Shown here: piece by piece, positions 1 through 6,595 of the stretch | Position numbering within the stretch: the stretch's first letter is position 1 | How the letters are laid out: each line of letters begins with the position of its first letter | From: JACRBK01 sp964427955 | Lineage (GTDB): Bacteria; Chloroflexota; Anaerolineae; Aggregatilineales; Aggregatilineaceae | Assembly: GCA_964427955.1 (NCBI GenBank) | Contig: CAYRWY010000277.1 | Location: 1 to 8,070 of the forward strand | Reading direction: 5' to 3' | DNA: 8,070 nucleotides | Translations under genes and position numbers: made by a program | The notes under the pieces: generated by a model | Databases searched by the model: none | Told to the model about the DNA's origin: nothing | What the model saw: only the letters and a program-made list of their open reading frames with translations

Positions 1-653
1 CGGAACTCGTCGTAATACTGGCGGGTGTCCGGCGACAGGCGGTCGAGAATCGCCTCCTTTTCGACCGGGTCGATCAGGTCATTGCACCGGATGCAGCGCC
101 GGAAGGGGTCGATCAGGTCGAACAGGTCGAAGCGGCGCAGGATCTCGACCAGTTGGCGGCGGGGATTGGTATCGCGCACGCAGTAGCCATGCGTGACCAT
201 GCTGCGCTTGAGCAGGCCGCGATCCTTGGTGAGCAGCGTGCGGTGTTCCTCTTTGGAGACACGCGCCAGCTCGCTGTCCTCGTAATCGTTGCGGTACAGG
301 GTGTCGAAGCCCAGCATCCGCAGATAATTCGCCAGCTTGCAGAGATGGATGTCCAGCACGAAGCGCGGATCGCGCAGCGGCTGGGGATGCAGGCGCATCA
401 CCGGCGTGACGTCGAAGGACTCGAACACCGGGTAGACGCTGATCCGGTCGCCGGGCTGCACGATGTATGCAAAATCGACCGACTCGCCGTTGACCAGGAT
501 CAGGTCGATTTCGGTGTGCGGCACGCCCAGCGACTCGATCATGTCTTTGATCGACACCCGCCCGTTGAACTGGTGCGCGAATTCCACCTGTTGGTGTGCC
601 GCCGGTAGAAAGTCGTTGAGTTCCGCGTAAAAACGGACACTGGCTTCGGACAT
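1..653 (-). CDS. Mut7-C RNase-domain protein with N-terminal ubiquitin-like domain (partial, C-terminus missing)
   Basis: 217 complete codons are visible and the frame is still open at the left edge. Residues about 1-82 read as the beta-grasp 'Mut7-C ubiquitin' domain, ending in a typical PGDRISVYP stretch. Residues about 95-217 read as the Mut7-C domain, a PIN-like putative RNase: FVLDIHLCKLANYLRMLGFD at 98-117, then LLTKDRGLL at 140-148, with D101, D117 and D144 as likely metal-site acids. C187 and C190 (RCIRCN) are the first half of the family's C-terminal zinc ribbon; the second cysteine pair should lie just beyond the window. The start is ATG at 651-653, with AAGGA about 7 nt upstream. 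The family is presumed to act on RNA, but I know of no firm substrate. The gene follows gapN after 183 bp containing a GC-rich hairpin, so it may be transcribed separately. Family assignment is confident; function is inferred. Confidence 0.88.
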   Translation of the reverse strand, partial: MSEASVRFYAELNDFLPAAHQQVEFAHQFNGRVSIKDMIESLGVPHTEIDLILVNGESVDFAYIVQPGDRISVYPVFESFDVTPVMRLHPQPLRDPRFVLDIHLCKLANYLRMLGFDTLYRNDYEDSELARVSKEEHRTLLTKDRGLLKRSMVTHGYCVRDTNPRRQLVEILRRFDLFDLIDPFRRCIRCNDLIDPVEKEAILDRLSPDTRQYYDEF

Positions 654-682
654 GGTTTTTCCTTCGGCTTGCTGGCTGGCCA

Positions 683-739
683 CGCAGAGACCGCCGAGAT
701 CGCAGAGAAAATGAAGGGTAAAGAGAGAAAAATACCCTT
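683..739. repeat. Short repeats in the leader of the Mut7-C gene
   Basis: In the 183-bp gap between gapN and the Mut7-C gene, CGCAGAGA occurs twice (683-690 and 701-708), 18 bp apart. Next to it is a 7-bp inverted repeat, AAGGGTA at 714-720 and TACCCTT at 733-739, around a purine-rich 12-nt spacer. This could be a weak hairpin or operator in the 5' leader. I see no convincing -35/-10 pair here. The repeats are short and could be chance or part of a dispersed intergenic repeat. Confidence 0.35.
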
Positions 740-765
740 GAAGCTCTGCTGGCGGCGAAGTGGCT

Positions 766-821
766 CTCACTCCTGACCCCTCTCCATTGGTTCTTGAATG
801 GAGAGGGGGCTGGGGGGTGAG
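766..821. repeat. GC-rich intergenic stem-loop after gapN (REP-like)
   Basis: A perfect 12-bp stem, CCCCTCTCCATT (777-788) with AATGGAGAGGGG (797-808), closes an 8-nt loop. An outer 5-bp stem, CTCAC (766-770) with GTGAG (817-821), encloses it with imperfect pairing between. It begins 15 bp past the gapN stop codon in the direction of transcription. No T-tract follows on the minus strand, so it is not a standard intrinsic terminator. It resembles short dispersed palindromes placed after genes; it could protect the mRNA 3' end or act as a transcription boundary. The structure is seen directly; the role is inferred. Confidence 0.6.
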
Positions 822-836
822 GCCGGACATCTGCGG

Positions 837-2462
837 CTACAGAATAAAATCCGTCGAGAGAAAATTCGACTTGTGCTCGCGCACGATCTCGGTGATCAGC
901 GCCTTGTTCAAGTCCTGGTCTTTGGCGGCGACCAGCGTCCGGATCGTGAACACCCGCAGCGCATCCGTGACCGACAGCGTGCCTTCCGCCGAGTCCTTGC
1001 GCCCGGTGAAGGGGAAGGTGTCCGGCCCGCGCTGGCACTGGCTGTTGATGTTGACGCGGCAGACCTGGTTCACCAGCGGATCGACCAGATCGGCGATCTC
1101 GTTGGCGCTGCTGCCGAAGATGCTGACCTGCTGGCCGTAGTTCGACTCGACCATATAGCGGATCGGCTCCTCGATGTCGTCGAACGCCTGCACCGGGATC
1201 ACCGGCCCGAACTGCTCCTCGCGATAGACGCGCATGGCCGGGGTGACCGGATAGAGCACGGCGGGATAGAAAAAGGTTTCGTTCACCGTGCCGCCCAACT
1301 CGTTCACCACGCGCGCGCCGTGCGCCTGGGCGTCGGTCACTAATTCGGTGAGGTAGGCCGTTTTGTCGGTTTCGGGCAGCGGCGTGAGCTGTACGCCGTC
1401 TTCCCAGGGCATCCCGATGGGGAGGGCGTCGATAGCCTGCGAGAATTTGGCCAGGAAATCGTCGATCCGGCTGCGATGCACGAACAGGATTTTGAGCGCG
1501 GTGCAGCGCTGGCCGTTGAAGGACAGCGATCCCAGCACGCACTCCTGGACGGCCAGATCGAGATCGGCGTCGGCCAGCACGATGGCGGGATTCTTGGCTT
1601 CCAGGCCCAGCACGGTCCGCAGGCGGTGCGGCAGGGGATGCTGCTTGATCAGGGCATCCGAGGCCGGGCTGGTCCCGATGAAGGCCAGCGCCGCGACCTG
1701 CCCGGAGGCCATCAGCGGCGGGATCACCTCGCGGCCTTTGCCGTAGACGGTGTTCACCACACCCGGCGGGAACGAGTCGCGGAAGGCTTCAAGCAGCGGG
1801 CGGTGCAGCAGCACGCCGAAGCGCGGCGGCTTGAAGATCACGGGGTTGCCGGTGATCAGGGCCGGGATCAGTGTGGTGAAGGTCTCGTTGAGCGGGTAAT
1901 TGTACGGTCCCATGCACAGCGTCACGCCCAGCGGCGCGCGCCGGATCTGCCCGATGATGCCCTGCTCGATCACGAAGCGCGACGAGACGCGATCCAGTTC
2001 CTTGAGCGCCTGGATCGTGTCGCGGAGGTACTCGACGGTGCGGTCGAACTCGCGCTCGGAATCCTTGAGCGTCTTGCCGATCTCCCACATCAACAGCTTG
2101 ACGACTTCGGCGCGGCGCTCGATCATGCGGTAGACGAACTGCTCGACGTGCTTGATCCGGCCTTCGACGGACATCGTCGGCCACGGCCCGCGCCCGTGAT
2201 CATACGCCTGCACCGCCGCGTCCAGCGCGGCCTGGGCTTCCTGCGCCGTCAGCAGGGGATAGCTGCCGATCAGCTTCGATCCCAGCCCGAACTGGCGCTT
2301 GAGGCACACCGGCGAGAACACGTCCAACGCCGGGCCGTCCCACTGGCGCAGCTCGCCGTTGATCAGATATTCGGTCTGGTGGACGGGCAGGTCCAGGCGG
2401 TACGACGCCGGGATCGCGTTTTCTTCGGGAAAAAGGGATTGGATTTGTTCGAGGGTCGCCAT
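837..2462 (-). CDS. gapN: GapN-like NADP-dependent non-phosphorylating glyceraldehyde-3-phosphate dehydrogenase (aldehyde dehydrogenase superfamily)
   Basis: 541 aa, slightly longer than typical 480-500-aa ALDHs. The product probably oxidises glyceraldehyde-3-phosphate to 3-phosphoglycerate with NADP+, in the cytosol, bypassing GAPDH/PGK to make NADPH. Visible ALDH landmarks: PYNYP with N188 (oxyanion site), K211 in VIFKPP (cofactor), GTSPAS around 263-268, nucleophile C320 in FNGQRCT, and EQFGP at 416-420. The segment CQRGPDTFPFTGRKDS at 476-491 is characteristic of GapN-type enzymes. Odd point: the usual LELGGK box reads LGLEAK (285-290), so the Glu expected 34 residues before the nucleophile is Gly286, and a Glu appears two residues later. 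The start is ATG 2460-2462, chosen because AAGGA lies 9 nt upstream; a longer in-frame reading to 2585 would translate the palindromic repeat. The ALDH call is secure; G3P specificity is inferred from similarity. Confidence 0.85.
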   Translation of the reverse strand: MATLEQIQSLFPEENAIPASYRLDLPVHQTEYLINGELRQWDGPALDVFSPVCLKRQFGLGSKLIGSYPLLTAQEAQAALDAAVQAYDHGRGPWPTMSVEGRIKHVEQFVYRMIERRAEVVKLLMWEIGKTLKDSEREFDRTVEYLRDTIQALKELDRVSSRFVIEQGIIGQIRRAPLGVTLCMGPYNYPLNETFTTLIPALITGNPVIFKPPRFGVLLHRPLLEAFRDSFPPGVVNTVYGKGREVIPPLMASGQVAALAFIGTSPASDALIKQHPLPHRLRTVLGLEAKNPAIVLADADLDLAVQECVLGSLSFNGQRCTALKILFVHRSRIDDFLAKFSQAIDALPIGMPWEDGVQLTPLPETDKTAYLTELVTDAQAHGARVVNELGGTVNETFFYPAVLYPVTPAMRVYREEQFGPVIPVQAFDDIEEPIRYMVESNYGQQVSIFGSSANEIADLVDPLVNQVCRVNINSQCQRGPDTFPFTGRKDSAEGTLSVTDALRVFTIRTLVAAKDQDLNKALITEIVREHKSNFLSTDFIL

Positions 2463-2471
2463 CGTGACTGA

Positions 2472-2476
2472 TCCTT
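2472..2476 (-). promoter_or_regulatory. Ribosome binding site that fixes the gapN start
   Basis: AAGGA on the minus strand ends 9 nt before the ATG at 2460-2462. This favours a 541-aa protein over a 582-residue reading whose extra N-terminus is encoded by the GC-rich palindrome. Confidence 0.7.
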
Positions 2477-2513
2477 GCTTTGCTCTCAAAATTTGTCGTA
2501 ATCCGGCCTGTTC

Positions 2514-2559
2514 ACCCCCACCCAACCTCCCCCGTGCACGGGGGAGGTTGGGTGGGGGT
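2514..2559. repeat. Perfect 46-bp palindrome in the intergenic region (REP-like / cruciform-forming)
   Basis: Every base from 2514 to 2536 pairs with 2537 to 2559, centred on GTGCAC. Each arm is ACCCCCACCCAACCTCCCCC followed by GTG. It lies in the 119-bp gap between the methyltransferase and gapN, starting 22 bp past the methyltransferase stop. No T-run follows on either strand, so it is not a textbook terminator, although a 23-bp hairpin could stall polymerase or block 3' exonucleases. The composition (C-rich arm, G-rich arm) resembles the stem-loop after gapN. Both strands are open in some frames, which creates spurious Pro/Gly/Arg-rich peptides. The structure is certain; the role is inferred. 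Confidence 0.85.
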
Positions 2560-2581
2560 TCCGTTTCACGATGCTGTAGTC

Positions 2582-3208
2582 TCATTTCGTGCCCACGGTC
2601 GCGCTGGCCGGATAATTGAGGGGCCGGTGCTCCTGCGCGATCTGAATGAACTGCGCCTCGCTGAAAAGCGCGGTCAACTCCTCACGAGTGTACGCCTGAT
2701 AGTGCCCGATCACAAACGCCGGGTTCTGCGCCAGCGCCGCTTTATCCCGCGCCAGCAGGACCAGCTTGCCGCCGGGCTTGAGCACGCGCCGGATCTCGCG
2801 CAGCGCGCCTACCGGGTTCGGCCAGTAGTAGATCGTGCCGACGCAAAACGCTTTGTCGAAGGTGTCGTCAGCGTAGGGCAGGGCCATCACGTCGCCCAGC
2901 TTCAGTTCGACGCGCCCGGCCCGGATCGCGGCGCGGTTGGTGCGGCTGGCCTGCCGGACCATCTCCGGTGAAAAATCGACCCCCGCCACCCGGCCCTGTG
3001 GAACCCGGCGGGCGACTTCGGCCACCGTCCGCCCGGCTCCGAACCCGATCTCCAGGACGTGATCGGTCGGCTGGACGTCCAGCAGCGCCACGGCCCAGTC
3101 GTTCAGCGGGCGGTTGCGCCGGATCATGATCCGCACCGCCAGCCAGCCGGAGAGTCCGCCGCCGGGCTGGCGCATGTGCTGCGCCATACGGCGCTTGATC
3201 GGGTTCAT
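2582..3208 (-). CDS. Class I SAM-dependent methyltransferase
   Basis: 208 aa, cytosolic, with the UbiE/methyltransferase-11 layout. The SAM-binding motif I is VLEIGFGAG at 51-59, the ribose-binding acid is D78 (GVDFS), motif II is LGDVMALPYADDTFD at 104-118 (D106), and the post-motif segment is REIRRVLKPGGKLVLL at 137-152. The N-terminus (1-35) is basic and may form a cap helix. The acceptor substrate cannot be told from the sequence; small-molecule methylation is likelier than nucleic-acid methylation for this fold, since no target-recognition domain is present. The start is ATG 3206-3208, with AAAGGAG 6 nt upstream. That ribosome site sits in the 12-nt gap after the TPR gene, so the two are probably co-transcribed and perhaps coupled. 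The fold is confident; the reaction is unknown. Confidence 0.88.
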   Translation of the reverse strand: MNPIKRRMAQHMRQPGGGLSGWLAVRIMIRRNRPLNDWAVALLDVQPTDHVLEIGFGAGRTVAEVARRVPQGRVAGVDFSPEMVRQASRTNRAAIRAGRVELKLGDVMALPYADDTFDKAFCVGTIYYWPNPVGALREIRRVLKPGGKLVLLARDKAALAQNPAFVIGHYQAYTREELTALFSEAQFIQIAQEHRPLNYPASATVGTK

Positions 3209-3220
3209 GCGCTACTCCTT

Positions 3221-4486
3221 TCAGTACACCGGGATGATTTCGGCGGGCAGGGTGGGGGCGGGCGTCGCCGTGGGGATGCGGGCCGGATCACGCCCGGCAG
3301 CCTGGTCGGCGCAGCCGTTCAACCCGTCCATGATCGAGCGCTGCTCGTCCTCGGATGGATTCATCGCCAGTGCCGCTTGCAGCAGCGGCCACGCTTCTTC
3401 ACAGCGGTCGAGATAGAGCAGCGCCAGCCCGCGAATATAGGTGCATTCGATAGCCGGACGGAGGCCCTGGGCGGTTTCCAGGTCGGCGCAGGTTTGCAGG
3501 GCCTCGACGGCGCCCTCGAAGTTGCGGCGCTTGTAGCGGACTTTGCCTAATTCCTGGAACGCTTCCGAATAGGTCGGATCGAGCAGCGCGGCCTGCTCGC
3601 ACGCTTCCTGCGCCTGCGGCCATTCGCCGACGGCGAAATCGGTTTCGCACAGGCGGGTGTAGGCTTTCACGTTGTCCGGCTCCAGCATCAAAATCTGGTC
3701 GTAGGCGCGAATGGCCGCTTCGTAATTCTGCTGGGCCTTGTAGCACGCCGCCAGCTCGAAATAGAGCAGATCGAGCCGGGGATGAAGCTGGATGGCGTGC
3801 TCGTATTCCTGGATCGCGGCGGTGAAGTTGCCCAGCGAAGTCAGCGCCAGCGCCAGTGCCCAGCGCGCGTCCAGGCTGTCCGGGCTGTACGTGACGGCTT
3901 TCTGCGCGGCGTCCAGCATGAAGGACGTCGCGCGGCCCGACTCCTGGTAAGCCAGCGCCAGGTATGCCCACGCCTCGCCATAATCGGGCGCGAGTTCGAC
4001 CGCCCGCAGCCCGGCTCCGATGGCCTCCTGGGATCGCTGGTTGGCGACCAGCGCCCAGCACAGCAGCGCCTGCGCCTGCGCGTTATCCGGCGCCCGGCGG
4101 GCGGTGTTTTCGGCCAGGGCCAGGGCTTCCTGCGCGTGCACGGCGTAGCGGCGTCCGGCGTAGCTGCGATAGATCAGGGTGCGCCCGTACTCGAACGTGA
4201 TGCTGATGTCGTCCGGTTCCAGCCGGACGGCCTGGGCGTAGCGGTCCAGCGCGGTGTCCAGGTCGCCCGCGAGGTAGGCCCGCTCGCCCTGCTGCGCCAA
4301 CGCGAGCGCGTCCGGCGTGGCCGTGGGGGCCGTGCCCAGGTGGGATTCCACCCAGTGTTGGGCACGGTCGAAGCGCCAGATCACGCCCCCCGCCGCGATC
4401 ATGACCACCAGCCAGATCGCCAGCGCCGCCCGGTGGGGGCGGGTCTGTTCGAAGCGCAGGTGGGATCGTTCACGCCGGATACGCAA
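3221..4486 (-). CDS. Membrane-anchored tetratricopeptide repeat (TPR) protein
   Basis: 421 aa. A basic N-terminus (1-19, many Arg) precedes one hydrophobic segment (about 20-37, ALAIWLVVMIAAGGVIW), suggesting a single-pass anchor with the repeats outside the membrane. Roughly nine TPR-like helical pairs run from about 60 to 380, recognisable by recurring A-x3-Y/A-LEPD-type spacing (for example LEPDD at 89-93, LAPDY at 165-169, LEPDN at 268-272, LDPTY at 302-306). The C-terminus is a Thr/Pro-rich tail (404-414). TPR proteins are scaffolds, so the partner is unknown. The start is TTG at 4484-4486, with no strong ribosome site of its own. It lies 6 nt after the proS stop and in the same frame, so translation probably depends on reinitiation. 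I see no alternative start that keeps the membrane segment. The TPR call is secure; role and exact start are less so. Confidence 0.85.
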   Translation of the reverse strand: MRIRRERSHLRFEQTRPHRAALAIWLVVMIAAGGVIWRFDRAQHWVESHLGTAPTATPDALALAQQGERAYLAGDLDTALDRYAQAVRLEPDDISITFEYGRTLIYRSYAGRRYAVHAQEALALAENTARRAPDNAQAQALLCWALVANQRSQEAIGAGLRAVELAPDYGEAWAYLALAYQESGRATSFMLDAAQKAVTYSPDSLDARWALALALTSLGNFTAAIQEYEHAIQLHPRLDLLYFELAACYKAQQNYEAAIRAYDQILMLEPDNVKAYTRLCETDFAVGEWPQAQEACEQAALLDPTYSEAFQELGKVRYKRRNFEGAVEALQTCADLETAQGLRPAIECTYIRGLALLYLDRCEEAWPLLQAALAMNPSEDEQRSIMDGLNGCADQAAGRDPARIPTATPAPTLPAEIIPVY

Positions 4487-4492
4487 GCTTGA

Positions 4493-5944
4493 TTAGTACG
4501 CCTTGGCGAAATACGCCATTTCGGTCGCTTCGCCGCCGCAGATGATGCACTTGCCCTTTTCGCCGGGGTGCGGCTGATCGAGCGGAAAGTTGCGGCTGGC
4601 GGCCTGGGCATCGCCCTTGATCTTTTCTTCGCAGGGCTTGCTGCCGCAGAACCACGACAGCGCCCACTCGCCGCCCTCGATCACCTGCACGAAGTCGGCG
4701 TAAGTGCTGGTGACTTCGTGCAGATGGCTGTTGCGGAAGTCGGTGGCCTGTTGCAGCAGGTTGGCCTGAATGTCGTTCAGCAGGGTGCGGATCGTCTCGA
4801 TCAGCCCGTCCTGCGCGACGAACGATTTGCCGGGCTTGCCGGGGATGTCGCGCCGGGCCAGGGCGACGGTGTTATTCGCCACGTCTTTCGGCCCGATCTC
4901 CATGCGCAGCGGGACGCCGCGCATTTCCCAGTCGTTGTACTTGAAGCCGGGCGACAGCGTTTCGCGCTCATCGACGTGCACGCGCACGCCCGCGTCGGTC
5001 AGCAGCGGCGCGATCCGCTGCACGGCTGCCATGACCGGGCCGCGCTCGCCATCACTGCGGAAGATCGGCACGATCACCACCTGGATCGGGGCCAGCCTGG
5101 GCGGCAGGCGCAGGCCCTGGTCGTCGCCGTGCGTCATGACAATCGCGCCGACCATGCGCGTGCTCAGCCCCCAGGAGGTCGTCCAGCAGAATTGCAGCTC
5201 GTTGCTCTCGTCGGTGAACTGGATCTCGAAGGCTTTGGCGAAGTTCTGGCCCAGGTTGTGGCTGGTGCCCGATTGGAGCGCCTTGCCATCGCGCATCATC
5301 GCCTCGATGCTGAAGCTGTTCAAGGCCCCGGCGAAGCGTTCCTGGTTGCTCTTGCGGCCCTGGATGACCGGGATCGCGGCCTCGTTCACGGCGAAGTCGG
5401 TGTACACGCCCAGCATCCGCATCGTCTCCGCCTGCGCGTCCTCATAGGTGGCGTGCGCGGTGTGGCCTTCCTGCCACAGAAATTCCATCGTGCGCAGGAA
5501 CAGGCGGGTGCGCAGCTCCCAGCGGACCACGTTGGCCCACTGGTTGATCAGCAGCGGCAGATCGCGGTGCGACTGAATCCACTTCTGGAAGGCCCAGCCG
5601 ATGATTGTCTCGGAGGTGGGGCGCACGACCAGCGGTTCTTCGAGCACCTTGCCGCCGCCGATGGTCACGACGGCCAGTTCCGGCGCAAAACCTTCGACGT
5701 GCTCAGCCTCTTTTTTGAGGAAACTTTCGGGAATAAACAGCGGGAAGTAAGCGTTCTGGTGGCCGGTGGCCTTGAAGCGGCGATCCAGCCCGCCCTTGAC
5801 GCCTTCCCACAGCTCGTAACCATAGGGTTTGATGATCATGCAGCCGCGCACCGGCGAATAATCGGCCAGGTCGGCTTTTTGCACGATCTCAGTATACCAT
5901 TTCGAGAAATCTTCAGATTGCGGCGTGACGCCCTGCTGTGACAC
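4493..5944 (-). CDS. proS: Prolyl-tRNA synthetase, type 3 (archaeal/eukaryote-like, with C-terminal zinc domain)
   Basis: 483 aa, the usual size for type 3 ProRS; charges tRNA-Pro with proline using ATP in the cytosol. Class II landmarks: VVRPTSET at 106-113, motif 2 FLRTMEFLWQEGHTAH at 149-164, the SGTSHNLGQNFAKAF proline/tRNA loop at about 225-239, and motif 3 GLSTRMVGAIVMTHGDDQGL at 259-278. The anticodon-binding domain follows (about 285-390). The C-terminal domain has two cysteine pairs, C433/C438 and C466/C469, and ends in Tyr, as in archaeal-type enzymes; the insertion domain of the common bacterial type is absent. The start is GTG at 5942-5944, chosen because AAGGAG lies 9 nt upstream. 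An ATG at 5999-6001 would add 19 residues, but it has no ribosome site and overlaps the candidate -10 box. It probably heads the unit proS-TPR-methyltransferase. Confidence 0.95.
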   Translation of the reverse strand: MSQQGVTPQSEDFSKWYTEIVQKADLADYSPVRGCMIIKPYGYELWEGVKGGLDRRFKATGHQNAYFPLFIPESFLKKEAEHVEGFAPELAVVTIGGGKVLEEPLVVRPTSETIIGWAFQKWIQSHRDLPLLINQWANVVRWELRTRLFLRTMEFLWQEGHTAHATYEDAQAETMRMLGVYTDFAVNEAAIPVIQGRKSNQERFAGALNSFSIEAMMRDGKALQSGTSHNLGQNFAKAFEIQFTDESNELQFCWTTSWGLSTRMVGAIVMTHGDDQGLRLPPRLAPIQVVIVPIFRSDGERGPVMAAVQRIAPLLTDAGVRVHVDERETLSPGFKYNDWEMRGVPLRMEIGPKDVANNTVALARRDIPGKPGKSFVAQDGLIETIRTLLNDIQANLLQQATDFRNSHLHEVTSTYADFVQVIEGGEWALSWFCGSKPCEEKIKGDAQAASRNFPLDQPHPGEKGKCIICGGEATEMAYFAKAY

Positions 5945-5953
5945 GATGAACGA

Positions 5954-5959
5954 CTCCTT
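5954..5959 (-). promoter_or_regulatory. Ribosome binding site that fixes the proS GTG start
   Basis: AAGGAG on the minus strand is separated by 9 nt from the GTG at 5942-5944. The resulting N-terminus (VSQQGVTPQ...) matches where ProRS sequences normally begin. Confidence 0.8.
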
Positions 5960-5999
5960 ACGCGAAAACACGATCAAATCGGGAGGATGAATCCGTCCC

Positions 6000-6026
6000 A
6001 TTGTACCGCATTTAAGGAATCGTCAC
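6000..6026 (-). promoter_or_regulatory. Candidate promoter for proS
   Basis: On the minus strand TACAAT (6000-6005, five of six to TATAAT) lies 15 bp after GTGACG (6021-6026, four of six to TTGACA). Transcription would start near 5993, giving a leader of about 50 nt before the proS GTG. The spacer is short and the -35 is weak, so this is tentative. It sits in the 94-bp gap after the small CxxC gene. Confidence 0.4.
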
Positions 6027-6038
6027 GAAGGGAGATCG

Positions 6039-6428
6039 CTACCCCAAATGGTCGAGAAACGACTGTTTATAGGTCTCGGCCAGCCGGGCATCGTAGACCA
6101 TCACCAGCATTTTGGCGAGGTGCATCTCGGATTGTTCGCGGAGGAATTCATCGCGCGTCGCCTGGTCCCACGCGCCCCAGATTTCGCGGAAGTTGGGGCG
6201 ATCATACAGCGGGGCGAGCAGGTCTTCCGTCACCTGCGCTTCGAGCATCTCCAACTCGCCGCCGCGCAGCAGGCGCTTGATGCTCAGATAGGCCGGGACG
6301 AATACATCATGGGTGAGGGGACCCAGGTCGCTCAGCTCGTAGCCCAGGTCATAAAAGAAGTTGCGGAAGTCCTGGTCTTCCCACAGCGTATCCAGCACGG
6401 CACTTGCCGCTTTGCAGTAGACACACAT
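6039..6428 (-). CDS. Small acidic hypothetical protein with N-terminal CxxC
   Basis: 129 aa; I do not recognise the family. The protein opens MCVYC, so a CxxC pair (C2, C5) sits at the extreme N-terminus with no partner cysteines elsewhere. The rest is predicted mostly helical and rich in Asp, Glu, Leu and aromatics (for example DQDFRNFFYDLGYELSDLG at 18-36 and AKMLVMVYDARLAETYKQSF at 105-124). There is no signal peptide or clear membrane segment. The start is ATG 6426-6428, with AAAGGAG about 11 nt upstream, right beside the assembly gap. It is co-directional with proS, 94 bp ahead of it, with a possible proS promoter between. Codon use and GC resemble the neighbours, which supports a real gene. 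The lone CxxC could help bind metal in a dimer or be redox-active; that is speculation. Confidence 0.7.
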   Translation of the reverse strand: MCVYCKAASAVLDTLWEDQDFRNFFYDLGYELSDLGPLTHDVFVPAYLSIKRLLRGGELEMLEAQVTEDLLAPLYDRPNFREIWGAWDQATRDEFLREQSEMHLAKMLVMVYDARLAETYKQSFLDHLG

Positions 6429-6455
6429 TGTGCCCCGCTCTCCTTTGAAGGATTG

Positions 6456-6555
6456 NNNNNNNNNNNNNNNNNNNNNNNNNNNNNNNNNNNNNNNNNNNNN
6501 NNNNNNNNNNNNNNNNNNNNNNNNNNNNNNNNNNNNNNNNNNNNNNNNNNNNNNN
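6456..6555. other. Assembly gap of 100 N
   Basis: Exactly 100 undetermined bases, a conventional length for a scaffold gap of unknown size. It separates the upstream end of the CxxC gene from the region past the DUF4432 gene. Any promoter of the CxxC gene, or a further gene, could lie inside. The sides may not be truly adjacent. Confidence 0.97.
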
Positions 6556-6595
6556 TACAGGTACAAACGTCCTGCACACCCCCACCAAAAGCACA

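Noticed and set aside
79..1542. Long minus-strand open frame (487 codons) across the Mut7-C gene, intergenic hairpin and gapN
   Set aside because: It is out of frame with two recognisable proteins on the same strand and crosses the intergenic repeat; its translation is low-complexity Arg/Ala/Pro.
1476..2471. Plus-strand open frame (331 codons) opposite gapN
   Set aside because: Shadow of gapN: composition and lack of motifs fit an antisense reading of GC-rich coding DNA.
2514..2559. Palindrome as an intrinsic terminator
   Set aside because: No T-tract follows on either strand, and the stem is much longer and more symmetric than usual terminators.
2463..2585. N-terminal extension of the gapN frame
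   Set aside because: It would translate the 46-bp palindrome into a Pro/Arg/Gly-rich peptide; the well-spaced AAGGA before 2462 favours the shorter protein.
4568..5941. Long plus-strand open frame (457 codons) opposite proS
   Set aside because: It is antisense to a clearly recognisable ProRS, is rich in His/Arg/Ala/Gly as expected from GC-rich complement, and shows no motif.
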